Of a stretch of DNA of 64,000 bases, positions 49,562 through 57,207 are shown piece after piece. Every line of letters begins with the position of its first letter. Within the stretch, counting starts at the first letter, position 1. The notes beneath the pieces were generated by a model that saw nothing but the letters and a program-made list of their open reading frames with translations, was not told the DNA's origin and ran no database searches. The translations under genes and the position numbers were made by a program. The stretch comes from RYN-133 sp963785425 (GTDB lineage: Bacteria; Actinomycetota; Actinomycetes; Mycobacteriales; Jatrophihabitantaceae): contig CAWAVG010000003.1 in assembly GCA_963785425.1 (NCBI GenBank), positions 434,001 to 498,000 on the forward strand, in the 5' to 3' direction.

Positions 49562-51679
49562 ATGGGCGCTGTGATTGAGGCTGAGGACTCCGTCCCCGAG
49601 GGCGACCTCGTGGGCGAGCACGATGCCTCCGCCGACCTGCCGTCCGGTCGCTTCAACAATCGCGAGCTGTCGTGGCTGGCGTTCAACGAACGCGTGCTCG
49701 CTCTCGCCGAGGACGAACGCCAGCCGCTGCTGGAGCGGATGAAGTTCCTGGCGATCTTCGCGAGCAACCTGGACGAGTTCTACATGGTGCGCATCGCCGG
49801 GCTGAAGCGTCGCGCCGACATGGGTCTGCAGGTCACCTCGCCCGACGGGCTCACCCCGCGCGAGGTACTTGCCGCACTGGGCGATCGCACCGCTGCGCTG
49901 GCCGAGCGCCACGCCCGCTGCTTCCTCGACACGGTCGGTCCGGGGCTCGAGGACGAGGGCATCCACATCCGCCGCTGGGACGCCCTCGACGAGGAGGAGA
50001 AGTCGCGGCTCGGCGAGTACTTCCGCAGCAAGATCTTCCCCGTGCTGACCCCGCTCGCCGTCGATCCGGCGCACCCGTTCCCGTACATCTCCGGACTGTC
50101 GCTGAACCTCGCCGTCCTCGTGCGCGACGCCGAGGGCGGCGGCCCCGACCGGTTCGCCCGGGTGAAGGTGCCGAACAACGTCCCGCGGTTCGTCGTGGTG
50201 TCGCAGTCTGCGGTCGAGGCGGAGTACCTGCCGCTGGAGGACCTCATCGCGGCGCATCTCGAGATGCTGTTCCCGGGCATGCAGGTCGTCGAACACCACC
50301 TGTTCCGCGTCACTCGCAACGCCGACTTCGAGGTCGAGGAGGACCGCGACGAGGACCTCCTGCAGGCGCTCGAACGCGAGCTGATGCGGCGCCGGTTCGG
50401 CCCGGCCGTGCGCCTCGAGGTCGAGGACGACATCGACGACGAGATCGTCGAGCTGCTCGTCAACGAGATCGACGTCGAGATCGAGGACGTGCAGCGGATC
50501 CCGGGCCTGCTCGATCTCAGCGCCCTCTGGCAGGTGTACGACATCGACCGTCCGGCGTTGAAGGAGCGTCCGTTCGTCCCCGCCACCAACCCGCGCTTCG
50601 CCGAGGGCGAGACGCCGAAGTCGGTGTTCTCGACGATGCGCGACGGCGACGTGCTCGTCCACCTGCCGTACGAGTCGTTCGCGACGAGCGTGCAGCGGTT
50701 CATCGAGCAGGCGGCCGCCGACCCGAACGTGCTCGCCATCAAGCAGACGCTGTACCGCACGTCCGGTGACTCGCCGATCATCGACGCTCTCATCGACGCT
50801 GCCGAGGCCGGCAAGCAGGTCGTGGCGCTGGTCGAGATCAAGGCTCGCTTCGACGAGCAGGCGAACATCAAGTGGGCACGCGCGCTGGAACGCGCCGGCT
50901 GTCACGTCGTGTACGGCGTCGTCGGGCTGAAGACGCACTGCAAGACGGCGCTGGTCGTTCGGCAGGAGGGCAGTTCGATCCGCCGCTACGCCCACATCGG
51001 CACGGGCAACTACAACCCGAAGACCGCGCGGCACTACGAGGATCTCGGCTTGTTCACCGCCGATCCGGACATCTGCGCCGACATCACCGACCTGTTCAAC
51101 GTGCTGACCGGCTACTCGCGTCAGACGGACTACCGGTCGCTGATGGTCGCGCCGTACGGCCTGCGCAACGGCCTGATCGAACGCATCGAGCGCGAGATCG
51201 CGCACGCCCAGGACGGCCGTCCCGGCCACATCCAGTTCAAGACGAACCATCTGGTCGACGAGCAGATCATCGATGCGCTCTACCGCGCCTCCCGCGCAGG
51301 CGTACAGATCGACCTGCTCGTGCGCACGTTCTGCACGATCCAGTCCGGCGTCAAGGGGTTGTCGGAGAACATCTCGACACGCTCGATCCTCGGTCGCTTC
51401 CTCGAGCACTCCCGGGTCTATTACTTCGGCAACGACGGCCAGCCGGAGTACTGGATCGGTTCGGCCGACCTGATGCACCGCAACCTCGACCGCCGTGTCG
51501 AGGTGCTCGTGCAGGTGTCCGACCCGGGCTGCGGCAAGCAGTTGCGCGAGCAGCTCGACCTCGCCTTCGCCGCGCAGACGATGGCGTGGGAACTCGGCCC
51601 CGACGGCAACTGGACGCGCACCGGTGATCAGGATTATCAGGAGTTGCTGATGCACCAGCTCGTCGGCCGGGGTGACTAG
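49562..51679 (+). CDS. ppk: polyphosphate kinase 1
   Basis: A 705-residue PPK1 that reversibly makes inorganic polyphosphate from ATP. The N domain starts FNNRELSWLAFNERVLALA. The catalytic core has QTLYRTSGDSPI, AGCHVVYGVVGLKTHCKTALV and the phospho-His loop YAHIGTGNYNPKTARHYEDLGLFT, and ends WIGSADLMHRNLDRRVEVLV. I prefer ATG 49562 over ATG 49553, because CATTAT (49549-49554) lies 7 bp before it as a -10 element for a leaderless message. GTTCACGATGA (49533-49543) resembles one PHO-box unit. Its stop overlaps the mutT1 start by 1 bp. Confidence 0.96.
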   Translation: MGAVIEAEDSVPEGDLVGEHDASADLPSGRFNNRELSWLAFNERVLALAEDERQPLLERMKFLAIFASNLDEFYMVRIAGLKRRADMGLQVTSPDGLTPREVLAALGDRTAALAERHARCFLDTVGPGLEDEGIHIRRWDALDEEEKSRLGEYFRSKIFPVLTPLAVDPAHPFPYISGLSLNLAVLVRDAEGGGPDRFARVKVPNNVPRFVVVSQSAVEAEYLPLEDLIAAHLEMLFPGMQVVEHHLFRVTRNADFEVEEDRDEDLLQALERELMRRRFGPAVRLEVEDDIDDEIVELLVNEIDVEIEDVQRIPGLLDLSALWQVYDIDRPALKERPFVPATNPRFAEGETPKSVFSTMRDGDVLVHLPYESFATSVQRFIEQAAADPNVLAIKQTLYRTSGDSPIIDALIDAAEAGKQVVALVEIKARFDEQANIKWARALERAGCHVVYGVVGLKTHCKTALVVRQEGSSIRRYAHIGTGNYNPKTARHYEDLGLFTADPDICADITDLFNVLTGYSRQTDYRSLMVAPYGLRNGLIERIEREIAHAQDGRPGHIQFKTNHLVDEQIIDALYRASRAGVQIDLLVRTFCTIQSGVKGLSENISTRSILGRFLEHSRVYYFGNDGQPEYWIGSADLMHRNLDRRVEVLVQVSDPGCGKQLREQLDLAFAAQTMAWELGPDGNWTRTGDQDYQELLMHQLVGRGD

Positions 51680-52551
51680 TGAGTCGCCCGACCAAGGGCA
51701 TCACCGCGGCGGGCGGTGTGGTGTGGCGACTGCGCGACGGCGCGCCGGAAGTGCTGGTCATCCATCGACCGCGCTACGACGACTGGACGTTGCCGAAGGG
51801 CAAACTGCTTCCCGGTGAACCGGACCTCGCCGCGGCGGTGCGCGAAGTCGGCGAGGAGGTCGGCGCGGAGGTCGCGGTGCAGCGCCGCATCGGCACGAGC
51901 AAGTACCTCGTCGGCGACGCACGCAAGAAGGTCACGTACTGGTCGATGCGCTACCGGGCGGGCGAGTTCGAACCGAACGACGAGGTCGACGCCGTGCGGT
52001 GGCTGCGCGTCGGCCGCGCCTACCAGCGGCTGACCTACAACGTCGACCGCAGCGTGATGCGCGACTTCGCATCCTCGCCTGTCGGCGACTCGGTCATCAT
52101 CCTGGTCCGGCATGCCAAGGCCGGCAGACGCAGTGACTGGCGCGGCGATGACAACCTTCGTCCGCTCGATCCCGGTGGCGTGCGCCAGGCCGAACGGCTC
52201 TCGACGCTGCTGTCGTTCTTCGGCCCGACCCGCATCTACTCGGCCGACCGGACGCGCTGCATCCAGACCGTCGAGCCGCTGGCGCATGCGCTGAACCTGA
52301 CCGTGCGCGTCGAGCCGGCGTTCGCCGACGAGGCGTACGAACCCGGGGCGGGCGGCACCGCGAATCGGCTGCTGGCGCTGGCGAAACCGGGCAAGGTCAG
52401 CGTGGTCTGCAGCCAGGGTATGTCGATTCCGCTGCTGATCGACCACTTCGGGCCGGCCCTGCGCTCGTCCGAGACGCGTAAGGGCGCGTGGTGGGTGCTG
52501 ACCACGGTCGACGGCGAGATCGTCTCGACCGATCACTACGACGCGCCGTGA
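51679..52551 (+). CDS. mutT1: Nudix hydrolase - histidine phosphatase fusion (MutT1 type)
   Basis: A 290-residue two-domain protein. The N-terminal Nudix box runs from G41 (GKLLPGEPDLAAAVREVGEE); the C-terminal histidine phosphatase domain has the RHAK motif at 144-147 and a second catalytic His region near VVCSQGMSIP. Mycobacterial MutT1 of this layout hydrolyses 8-oxo-dGTP/GTP and diadenosine polyphosphates. The gene is coupled to ppk (TAGTG) and converges with hupB, with repeat cluster C between them. Confidence 0.92.
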   Translation: MSRPTKGITAAGGVVWRLRDGAPEVLVIHRPRYDDWTLPKGKLLPGEPDLAAAVREVGEEVGAEVAVQRRIGTSKYLVGDARKKVTYWSMRYRAGEFEPNDEVDAVRWLRVGRAYQRLTYNVDRSVMRDFASSPVGDSVIILVRHAKAGRRSDWRGDDNLRPLDPGGVRQAERLSTLLSFFGPTRIYSADRTRCIQTVEPLAHALNLTVRVEPAFADEAYEPGAGGTANRLLALAKPGKVSVVCSQGMSIPLLIDHFGPALRSSETRKGAWWVLTTVDGEIVSTDHYDAP

Positions 52552-52566
52552 CGTCCCCCGGGCGTT

Positions 52567-52664
52567 GAAAGGCGCTCACGCCGTTGGGTGGCGCCTTAAA
52601 CGGATGAGTGGCGCGATTTCTCGCGCCACTCATCCGTCTTCGCGCCACTCCGCGTGAGTGGCGG
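52567..52664. repeat. palindromic word array, cluster C (GAGTGGCGC type)
   Basis: Forward words: degenerate GAAAGGCGC (52567), GGGTGGCGC (52586), GAGTGGCGC (52606); inverted GCGCCACTC (52623, 52642); then one more forward GAGTGGCGG (52656). Steps are 19, 20, 17 and 19 bp. The middle pair is extended to a perfect 16-bp stem, CGGATGAGTGGCGCGA / TCGCGCCACTCATCCG (52601-52616 and 52621-52636), over TTTC. It lies between the convergent mutT1 and hupB and could serve as a two-way terminator. Confidence 0.85.
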
Positions 52665-52669
52665 CGTCG

Positions 52670-53173
52670 CTAGCGCGACTTCTTGGCTGCGGTCTTGCGT
52701 GCCGTGGTCTTCTTGGCCGGGGCCTTCTTCGCGGTCGTCTTCTTGGCTGGGGTCTTCTTCGCCGCTGTGCTCCTGGCGGCCGTCTTCTTCGCCGCGGTCT
52801 TGCGGGCCGGCGCCGACTTCGTCGGTGTCGCCTTGGCGACGGCCTTCTTCGCGACGGCAGCTGCCCGCTTCGCCGGGGCCTTCGCGAGCTTCTTCGCGCC
52901 GCTGGTGATGGCCTTGAACTCCGCACCAGCCTTGAACGCCGGCACGCTGGTCTTCTTGACCTTCACCGTCGCGCCCGTTGCGGGATTACGAGCGGTGCGG
53001 GCGGCGCGGTCACGCTTCTCGAAGACGCCGAAGCCGGTCAGTACGACCCGCTCACCCTTCGACACTGCCTGGTAGACCGTGTCGATCACTGCGTCGAGCG
53101 CGGTCTGTGCCTTCTTCTTGTCGCCGTCGAGCCGCTCGGCGAGCAGTTCGACGAACTGAGCCTTGTTTGGCAC
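52670..53173 (-). CDS. hupB: DNA-binding protein HU with Lys/Ala-rich tail
   Basis: A 167-residue nucleoid protein. The first about 92 residues are a standard HU domain (NKAQFVELLAERLDGDKKKAQTALDAVIDTVYQAV; GFGVFEKRDRAARTARNPATG). The rest is a basic tail of repeated (A/T)AKK and PAKK units, like mycobacterial HupB and Streptomyces HupS, which adds DNA binding. The GTG at 53171-53173 has GGAGGACAG upstream. Low-complexity codons (TTCTTGGC on the plus strand) reflect the tail. Confidence 0.95.
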   Translation of the reverse strand: MPNKAQFVELLAERLDGDKKKAQTALDAVIDTVYQAVSKGERVVLTGFGVFEKRDRAARTARNPATGATVKVKKTSVPAFKAGAEFKAITSGAKKLAKAPAKRAAAVAKKAVAKATPTKSAPARKTAAKKTAARSTAAKKTPAKKTTAKKAPAKKTTARKTAAKKSR

Positions 53174-53230
53174 CTGTCCTCCGTGTCTTTGAGACATGAC
53201 TGTTCGGCTCTGGTAGCCGTTTCAGTCGAC

Positions 53231-53259
53231 ACGCTAGGACGATTCTCGTTCCACAACAA
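53231..53259 (-). promoter_or_regulatory. hupB promoter
   Basis: On the minus strand TTGTTG (53259-53254), a 17-bp spacer, and TAGCGT (53236-53231) form a good housekeeping promoter in the 124-bp gap between the leuD stop and the hupB start, leaving a leader of about 50 nt. Confidence 0.6.
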
Positions 53260-53297
53260 CGAACGCGCCGTGTGTCGCGGGACTTTTTTCTTTGATT

Positions 53298-53900
53298 TCA
53301 GGCGTTTCGCGCTGCGACCGATGGCAACCACGGCTTGCGCGTCGGTTCGTACCGCTCGACCGAGTCGAGGTGGCGCTCGGTGATTCCGATGTCGTCGAGG
53401 CCCTCCATCAACCGCCAGCGCGTGTAGTCGTCGAGGTCGAAGTCGTGCACCTCACCGGCCCAGCGCACCTGCTTGTCGACGACGTCGACGGTGACCTCGG
53501 TGCTCGGATCGTCCTCGATGTCGTCCCAGAGGCGCTGCACGATCTTCTCCGGCAGCACGATCGTGAGCAGCCCCGCCTTGAGCGAGTTGCCGCGGAAGAT
53601 GTCACCGAAGCGCGGTGCAACCACAACACGGAACCCGTAGTCGAGCAGCGCCCATACTGCGTGCTCGCGCGAACTGCCCGTCCCGAAGTCGGGTCCGGCG
53701 ACCAGGATCGTCGCGCCGTCCCACTGGTGCTGGTTGAGCACGAAGTCGGGTTCGTTTGCGCGCCAGGCGCTGAACAGGCCGTCCTCGAAGCCGGTGCGCG
53801 TGATGCGCTTCAGGTAGACGGCCGGGATGATCTGGTCGGTGTCGACGTTGCTGCGGCGCAGCGGAACGGCGCGTCCCTTGTGCTCGGTCAGCTTGTCCAT
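53298..53900 (-). CDS. leuD: 3-isopropylmalate dehydratase small subunit
   Basis: A 200-residue swivel-domain subunit of isopropylmalate isomerase in leucine synthesis. It starts MDKLTEHKGRAVPLRRSNVDTDQIIPAVYLKR; GPDFGTGSSREHAVWALLDYGF is the substrate-binding signature. It is downstream of leuC on the same strand but separated by about 100 bp that contain repeat cluster D. Confidence 0.96.
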   Translation of the reverse strand: MDKLTEHKGRAVPLRRSNVDTDQIIPAVYLKRITRTGFEDGLFSAWRANEPDFVLNQHQWDGATILVAGPDFGTGSSREHAVWALLDYGFRVVVAPRFGDIFRGNSLKAGLLTIVLPEKIVQRLWDDIEDDPSTEVTVDVVDKQVRWAGEVHDFDLDDYTRWRLMEGLDDIGITERHLDSVERYEPTRKPWLPSVAARNA

Positions 53901-53929
53901 CTGGTTCTCGCTTTCGGTTCCGTTACCGC

Positions 53930-53993
53930 GAGTGGTCACTTATCGCGCGAGTGGTCACCAATAAGTGACCACTCGGCGCATTGGTGACCACTC
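53930..53993. repeat. palindromic word array, cluster D (GAGTGGTCA type) inside leuC-leuD
   Basis: Forward words GAGTGGTCA (53930, 53949), inverted TGACCACTC (53966, 53985): 64 bp, steps 19-17-19. The flanks decide the pairing. Forward 1 continues CTTAT and inverted 1 is preceded by ATAAG; forward 2 continues CCAAT and inverted 2 is preceded by ATTGG. Best pairing is therefore 1 with 1 and 2 with 2, an interleaved (pseudoknot-like) order. The array lies between two genes whose products form one enzyme, 8 bp after the leuC stop. Confidence 0.9.
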
Positions 53994-54001
53994 GGCGTTC
54001 G

Positions 54002-55399
54002 TTAGAGATCGGTCGGCGCGGCGAGGTGGCCGGTGAGCGCGGTGGCCGCGGCGACCAGCGGGCTCACGAGGTGGGTGCGACCACCCTTGCCCTGCCGTCC
54101 TTCGAAGTTCCGGTTGGACGTCGATGCGCTGCGTTCGCCCGGCGCGAGCTGATCGGGGTTCATACCGAGACACATCGAGCAGCCGGCCTGGCGCCACTCG
54201 GCGCCGGCGGCGGTGAAGATCGCGTCGAGACCCTCCTGCTCGGCCTGCACCTTGACCTTCATCGAACCGGGGACGACGAGCATCCGCACGCCGTCGGCCA
54301 CGCGTCGTCCGTCGATGATCCCGGCGACCGCGCGGAGGTCTTCGATTCGGCCGTTCGTGCACGAACCGACGAACACCGTGTCGACTGCGATGTCACGCAG
54401 CGGCGTGCCCGCCTCAAGACCCATGTACTGCAGCGCCTTGCGCGCGGCGACGCGGTCGCTCTCGTCGTCGAAGCTGTCCGGGTCGGGGACGGTCTCGCTC
54501 AGCGGTGCACCCTGGCCGGGGTTGGTGCCCCAGGTGACGAACGGCGTCAGGTCGGCAGCGTCGAGCGTGACCTCGGCGTCGAACTCGGCGTCGTCGTCGG
54601 TGCGCAGGCTCGTCCAGTACTCGATCGCGGCGTCCCAGGCGTCGCCCGTCGGCGCGTGCTCGCGTCCCTGCAGGTAGTCGAAGGTCGTCCGGTCGGGCGC
54701 GATCATGCCGGCCCGAGCACCCCACTCGATGCTCATGTTGCACACGGTCATGCGGCCTTCCATGGACATCTGCTCGAAGGTCGATCCGCGATATTCGACC
54801 ATGTAGCCCTGGCCGCCGCCGGTGCCGGTCTTGGCGATGACGGCGAGGATGACGTCCTTCGGCGTGACGCCCGCCGGCAGGTCGCCGTTGATCGTGACCG
54901 CCATGGTCTTCGGACGGTCCATCGGCAGCGTCTGCGTAGCCAGCACGTGCTCGACCTGGCTCGTCCCGATACCGAAGGCGAGCGCGCCGAACGCGCCGTG
55001 CGTCGACGTGTGCGAGTCGCCGCAGACGATCGTCATGCCCGGCTGGGTGATCGCGAGCTGCGGTCCGATGACGTGCACGATGCCTTGATTGACGTCGCCC
55101 ATCGGGTAGAGCTCGATGCCGAACTCCGCGCAGTTCTTGCGCAGCGTCTCGACCTGCGTACGGCTGACCGGGTCGGCGATCGGCTTGTCGATGTCGGTGG
55201 TCGGGACGTTGTGGTCCTCGGTCGCCAGCGTGAGGTCGGGGCGGCGCACGGTGCGGTTGTTCAGCCGCAGTCCCTCGAACGCCTGGGGGCTGGTGACCTC
55301 GTGGATCAGGTGCATGTCGATGTAGAGCAGGTCGGGTTCACCGGCTGCGCTGCGTACGACGTGGCTGTCCCAGAGCTTCTCTGCGAGCGTTTTTCCCAT
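54002..55399 (-). CDS. leuC: 3-isopropylmalate dehydratase large subunit
   Basis: A 465-residue aconitase-type subunit of isopropylmalate isomerase. The 4Fe-4S ligands are in VFVGSCTNGRIEDL and CSMCLGMNPDQL; DSHTSTHGAFGALAFGIGTSQVEHVLATQ is the substrate loop. The ATG at 55397-55399 is chosen; a ribosome binding site is weak (GGATGA). It is divergent from the IclR regulator over a 40-bp gap. Confidence 0.96.
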   Translation of the reverse strand: MGKTLAEKLWDSHVVRSAAGEPDLLYIDMHLIHEVTSPQAFEGLRLNNRTVRRPDLTLATEDHNVPTTDIDKPIADPVSRTQVETLRKNCAEFGIELYPMGDVNQGIVHVIGPQLAITQPGMTIVCGDSHTSTHGAFGALAFGIGTSQVEHVLATQTLPMDRPKTMAVTINGDLPAGVTPKDVILAVIAKTGTGGGQGYMVEYRGSTFEQMSMEGRMTVCNMSIEWGARAGMIAPDRTTFDYLQGREHAPTGDAWDAAIEYWTSLRTDDDAEFDAEVTLDAADLTPFVTWGTNPGQGAPLSETVPDPDSFDDESDRVAARKALQYMGLEAGTPLRDIAVDTVFVGSCTNGRIEDLRAVAGIIDGRRVADGVRMLVVPGSMKVKVQAEQEGLDAIFTAAGAEWRQAGCSMCLGMNPDQLAPGERSASTSNRNFEGRQGKGGRTHLVSPLVAAATALTGHLAAPTDL

Positions 55400-55439
55400 C
55401 AGCTTGTCATCCCATCCTTTGAGATGCGAGTATCGCTTT

Positions 55440-56132
55440 ATGGGACAGCCTAGCAGCGGTATCGGGGTGCTCGACAAGGGTGCGGCGATCCTGGACGCCG
55501 TTGCCGGCGAGCCGCGCACCCTGGCCGACCTGGTCGAGACGACCGGCCTGCCGCGCGCGACGGCACATCGTCTCGCGGTCGCGCTCGAGGTCCATCGGTT
55601 GGTCGCGCGCGACGTCGACGGACGGTTCGTGCTCGGCCCGCGCGTCGGCGAGCTCGCGCACGCGCTGCCCGACCCGCTCGTGGCGGCCGCCGGTCCCGTC
55701 CTCGCCTGGGTGCGCGACGAATGCGGTGAGAGCGCGCAGCTCTACCGGCGCGACGGTTCGCAACGGGTGTGCATCGCTGCTGCCGAGCGAGTGTCGGGGC
55801 TGCGCACCACGGTCCCCGTCGGGAGCCGGCTCACCCTGTCGGCGGGCTCGGGTGCGCAAGTGCTGTGCGCGTGGTCGCCCGATGCCGACGCGATGTCGGA
55901 GTTCTCGCCGCGGCTGCTCGCCGAGGTGCGCCGCCGCGGCTGGGCCCAGTCGGTCGCGCAGCGCGAGGCGGGTGTCGCGTCGGTGTCGGCGCCGGTGTTC
56001 ACGTCGGGCGGGCGGTTGCTCGCGGCCGTCTCGATCTCGGGGCCGATCGAACGCCTCGGCCGCACCCCGGGACCCCGCTTCGCGCCCGTCCTCGTCGCGG
56101 GCGCCAAGCGCATCGCCGCCACCCTCCCCTGA
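55440..56132 (+). CDS. ndgR: IclR-family regulator of leucine biosynthesis (NdgR-like)
   Basis: A 230-residue IclR regulator. The helix-turn-helix is RTLADLVETTGLPRATAHRLAVALEVHRLV, followed by the effector-binding domain (YRRDGSQRVCIAAAERVSGLRTTVPVGSRLTLSAGSGAQVL). Divergence from leuCD matches NdgR of Streptomyces and LtbR of Corynebacterium, which repress leuCD. The 40-bp gap contains GCGA-GTA-TCGC (55426-55436), a possible operator centre. The ATG at 55440 has no ribosome binding site. Confidence 0.88.
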   Translation: MGQPSSGIGVLDKGAAILDAVAGEPRTLADLVETTGLPRATAHRLAVALEVHRLVARDVDGRFVLGPRVGELAHALPDPLVAAAGPVLAWVRDECGESAQLYRRDGSQRVCIAAAERVSGLRTTVPVGSRLTLSAGSGAQVLCAWSPDADAMSEFSPRLLAEVRRRGWAQSVAQREAGVASVSAPVFTSGGRLLAAVSISGPIERLGRTPGPRFAPVLVAGAKRIAATLP

Positions 56133-56141
56133 CCCCTCCGC

Positions 56142-56205
56142 GAGTGGTCACTTATGCCGCGAGTGGTCGGCTATTTGTGACCACTCGCGCGGTTAATGAC
56201 CACTC
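56142..56205. repeat. palindromic word array, cluster F (GAGTGGTCA type)
   Basis: Forward words GAGTGGTCA (56142) and GAGTGGTCG (56161), inverted TGACCACTC (56178, 56197): 64 bp, steps 19-17-19. It starts 10 bp after the ndgR stop, and its right half overlaps the end of the convergent DUF559-like gene, supplying that gene's last 12 or so codons and its stop. Confidence 0.88.
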
Positions 56206-57037
56206 GGCAAGGACGTGCGGGCTTGGGCAACGCGTGCGGCGCGCGCAGGCGGACGAGCTGACGGATCTCGGGCTTGATCAAGTACGGCTGGCCGAAGACC
56301 TCGGCCGGGCCGTAGGCGATCGTCAGCCATTCGTCCCGTCGCATGTCGGTGAACCGGGTGATGTCCTTGCGCATCCGTCTGAGTTCTGCGTGATCCTCGC
56401 CCTGGTACTCGAGCGCGATCATCGCCTCCTCGAGGGACAGGTCCGGTTCGGCGAGCCAGCCTCCTTCGCGGCGGTGGATCGGCACGTTCACCTCGAACTT
56501 CGGCATGTCCGGTCCGCTGACGGCCACGCGCAGATGGCTCTCCGGACGTGACCGCGAGCGCGCGTCGAGCAGCGGCAATGCATGCGCCGCGTTGCGTGCT
56601 CCGCGCCGGCCACGAGTGCGTGCCACCACAGCAGCGAGTTCCTCGCAGGACGCTCCGAGTCGCAGCGCACTGTCGCCCGCGGCCACAAGATCAGGCAGTG
56701 TCAGCACGCTCGCCACATCCCGCCACGCACGCGCGAGCGTCAACGTGCACACACCGCCGACCACGGCTCGGTCGTCGTCCTCGAGCTGTCGCCGATGCGC
56801 TCGGAATTGGCTGCGCCGGGTCCGCGTCATCGCGCGTCCGGCGAGCTCCGGGACCGCCGTCGCGACATGGATCGGTTCGTCGCGCACCGGCAGCCACAGA
56901 CCGTGCAGCTGTGCGGCGGTGAATCCGACGATCGTCGAGTCGGGTGCGGAGCTCTCGAGGACTATCGCGCACGTTGCTCCGAGATCGCCCGCGGCGCCGT
57001 CCGGCAGGTAGCAGTGGTGCGCAAGGTGAATCGTCAT
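56171..57037 (-). CDS. DUF559/AbiEi-like protein (endonuclease-fold C-terminus)
   Basis: A 288-residue protein of a family common in actinobacteria. The N-terminal part (FTAAQLHGLWLPVRDEPIHVATAV) and the middle (ALRLGASCEELAAVVARTRGRRGARNAAHALPLLDARSRSRPESHLRVAV) are followed by the DUF559-type nuclease-like domain with EVNVPIHRREGGWLAEPDLS and MIALEYQGEDHAE (acidic residues and the H). Such proteins resemble AbiEi antitoxins or Vsr-type nucleases, but activity is unproven and no toxin partner is adjacent. The last residues, CRVVINRASGHK, are encoded by repeat cluster F. Confidence 0.7.
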   Translation of the reverse strand: MTIHLAHHCYLPDGAAGDLGATCAIVLESSAPDSTIVGFTAAQLHGLWLPVRDEPIHVATAVPELAGRAMTRTRRSQFRAHRRQLEDDDRAVVGGVCTLTLARAWRDVASVLTLPDLVAAGDSALRLGASCEELAAVVARTRGRRGARNAAHALPLLDARSRSRPESHLRVAVSGPDMPKFEVNVPIHRREGGWLAEPDLSLEEAMIALEYQGEDHAELRRMRKDITRFTDMRRDEWLTIAYGPAEVFGQPYLIKPEIRQLVRLRAPHALPKPARPCRVVINRASGHK

Positions 57038-57119
57038 GACGACACCGTGCGGCGTCCGCAGCGTCCGCGAGCGCGCAATCGGCGCCCTGTGGACGAGCGT
57101 GTGACCTGTGGACGTCCGC

Positions 57120-57183
57120 GAGTGGTCAGCTATCCCGCGAGTGGTCAGCTATAAGTGGCCACTCGCGCCATAAATGACCACTC
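57120..57183. repeat. palindromic word array, cluster G (GAGTGGTCA type)
   Basis: Forward words GAGTGGTCA (57120, 57139), inverted TGGCCACTC (57156) and TGACCACTC (57175): 64 bp, steps 19-17-19. It lies 24 bp past the stop of the aldehyde dehydrogenase gene (minus strand) and about 80 bp before the DUF559-like start. Confidence 0.88.
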
Positions 57184-57207
57184 GCGGAGAGGGCGCGGCG
57201 GGTGCGG

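Noticed and set aside
52680..52860. Repetitive TTCTTGGC/GGTCTTC tract as a DNA repeat element
   Set aside because: It is the coding sequence of the Lys/Ala-rich tail of HupB and is explained by the protein.
53174..53297. T-rich tract GACTTTTTTCTTTG after leuD as a leuD terminator
   Set aside because: It is T-rich on the plus strand, while leuD is transcribed on the minus strand, where it reads A-rich; no hairpin precedes it in the right orientation.
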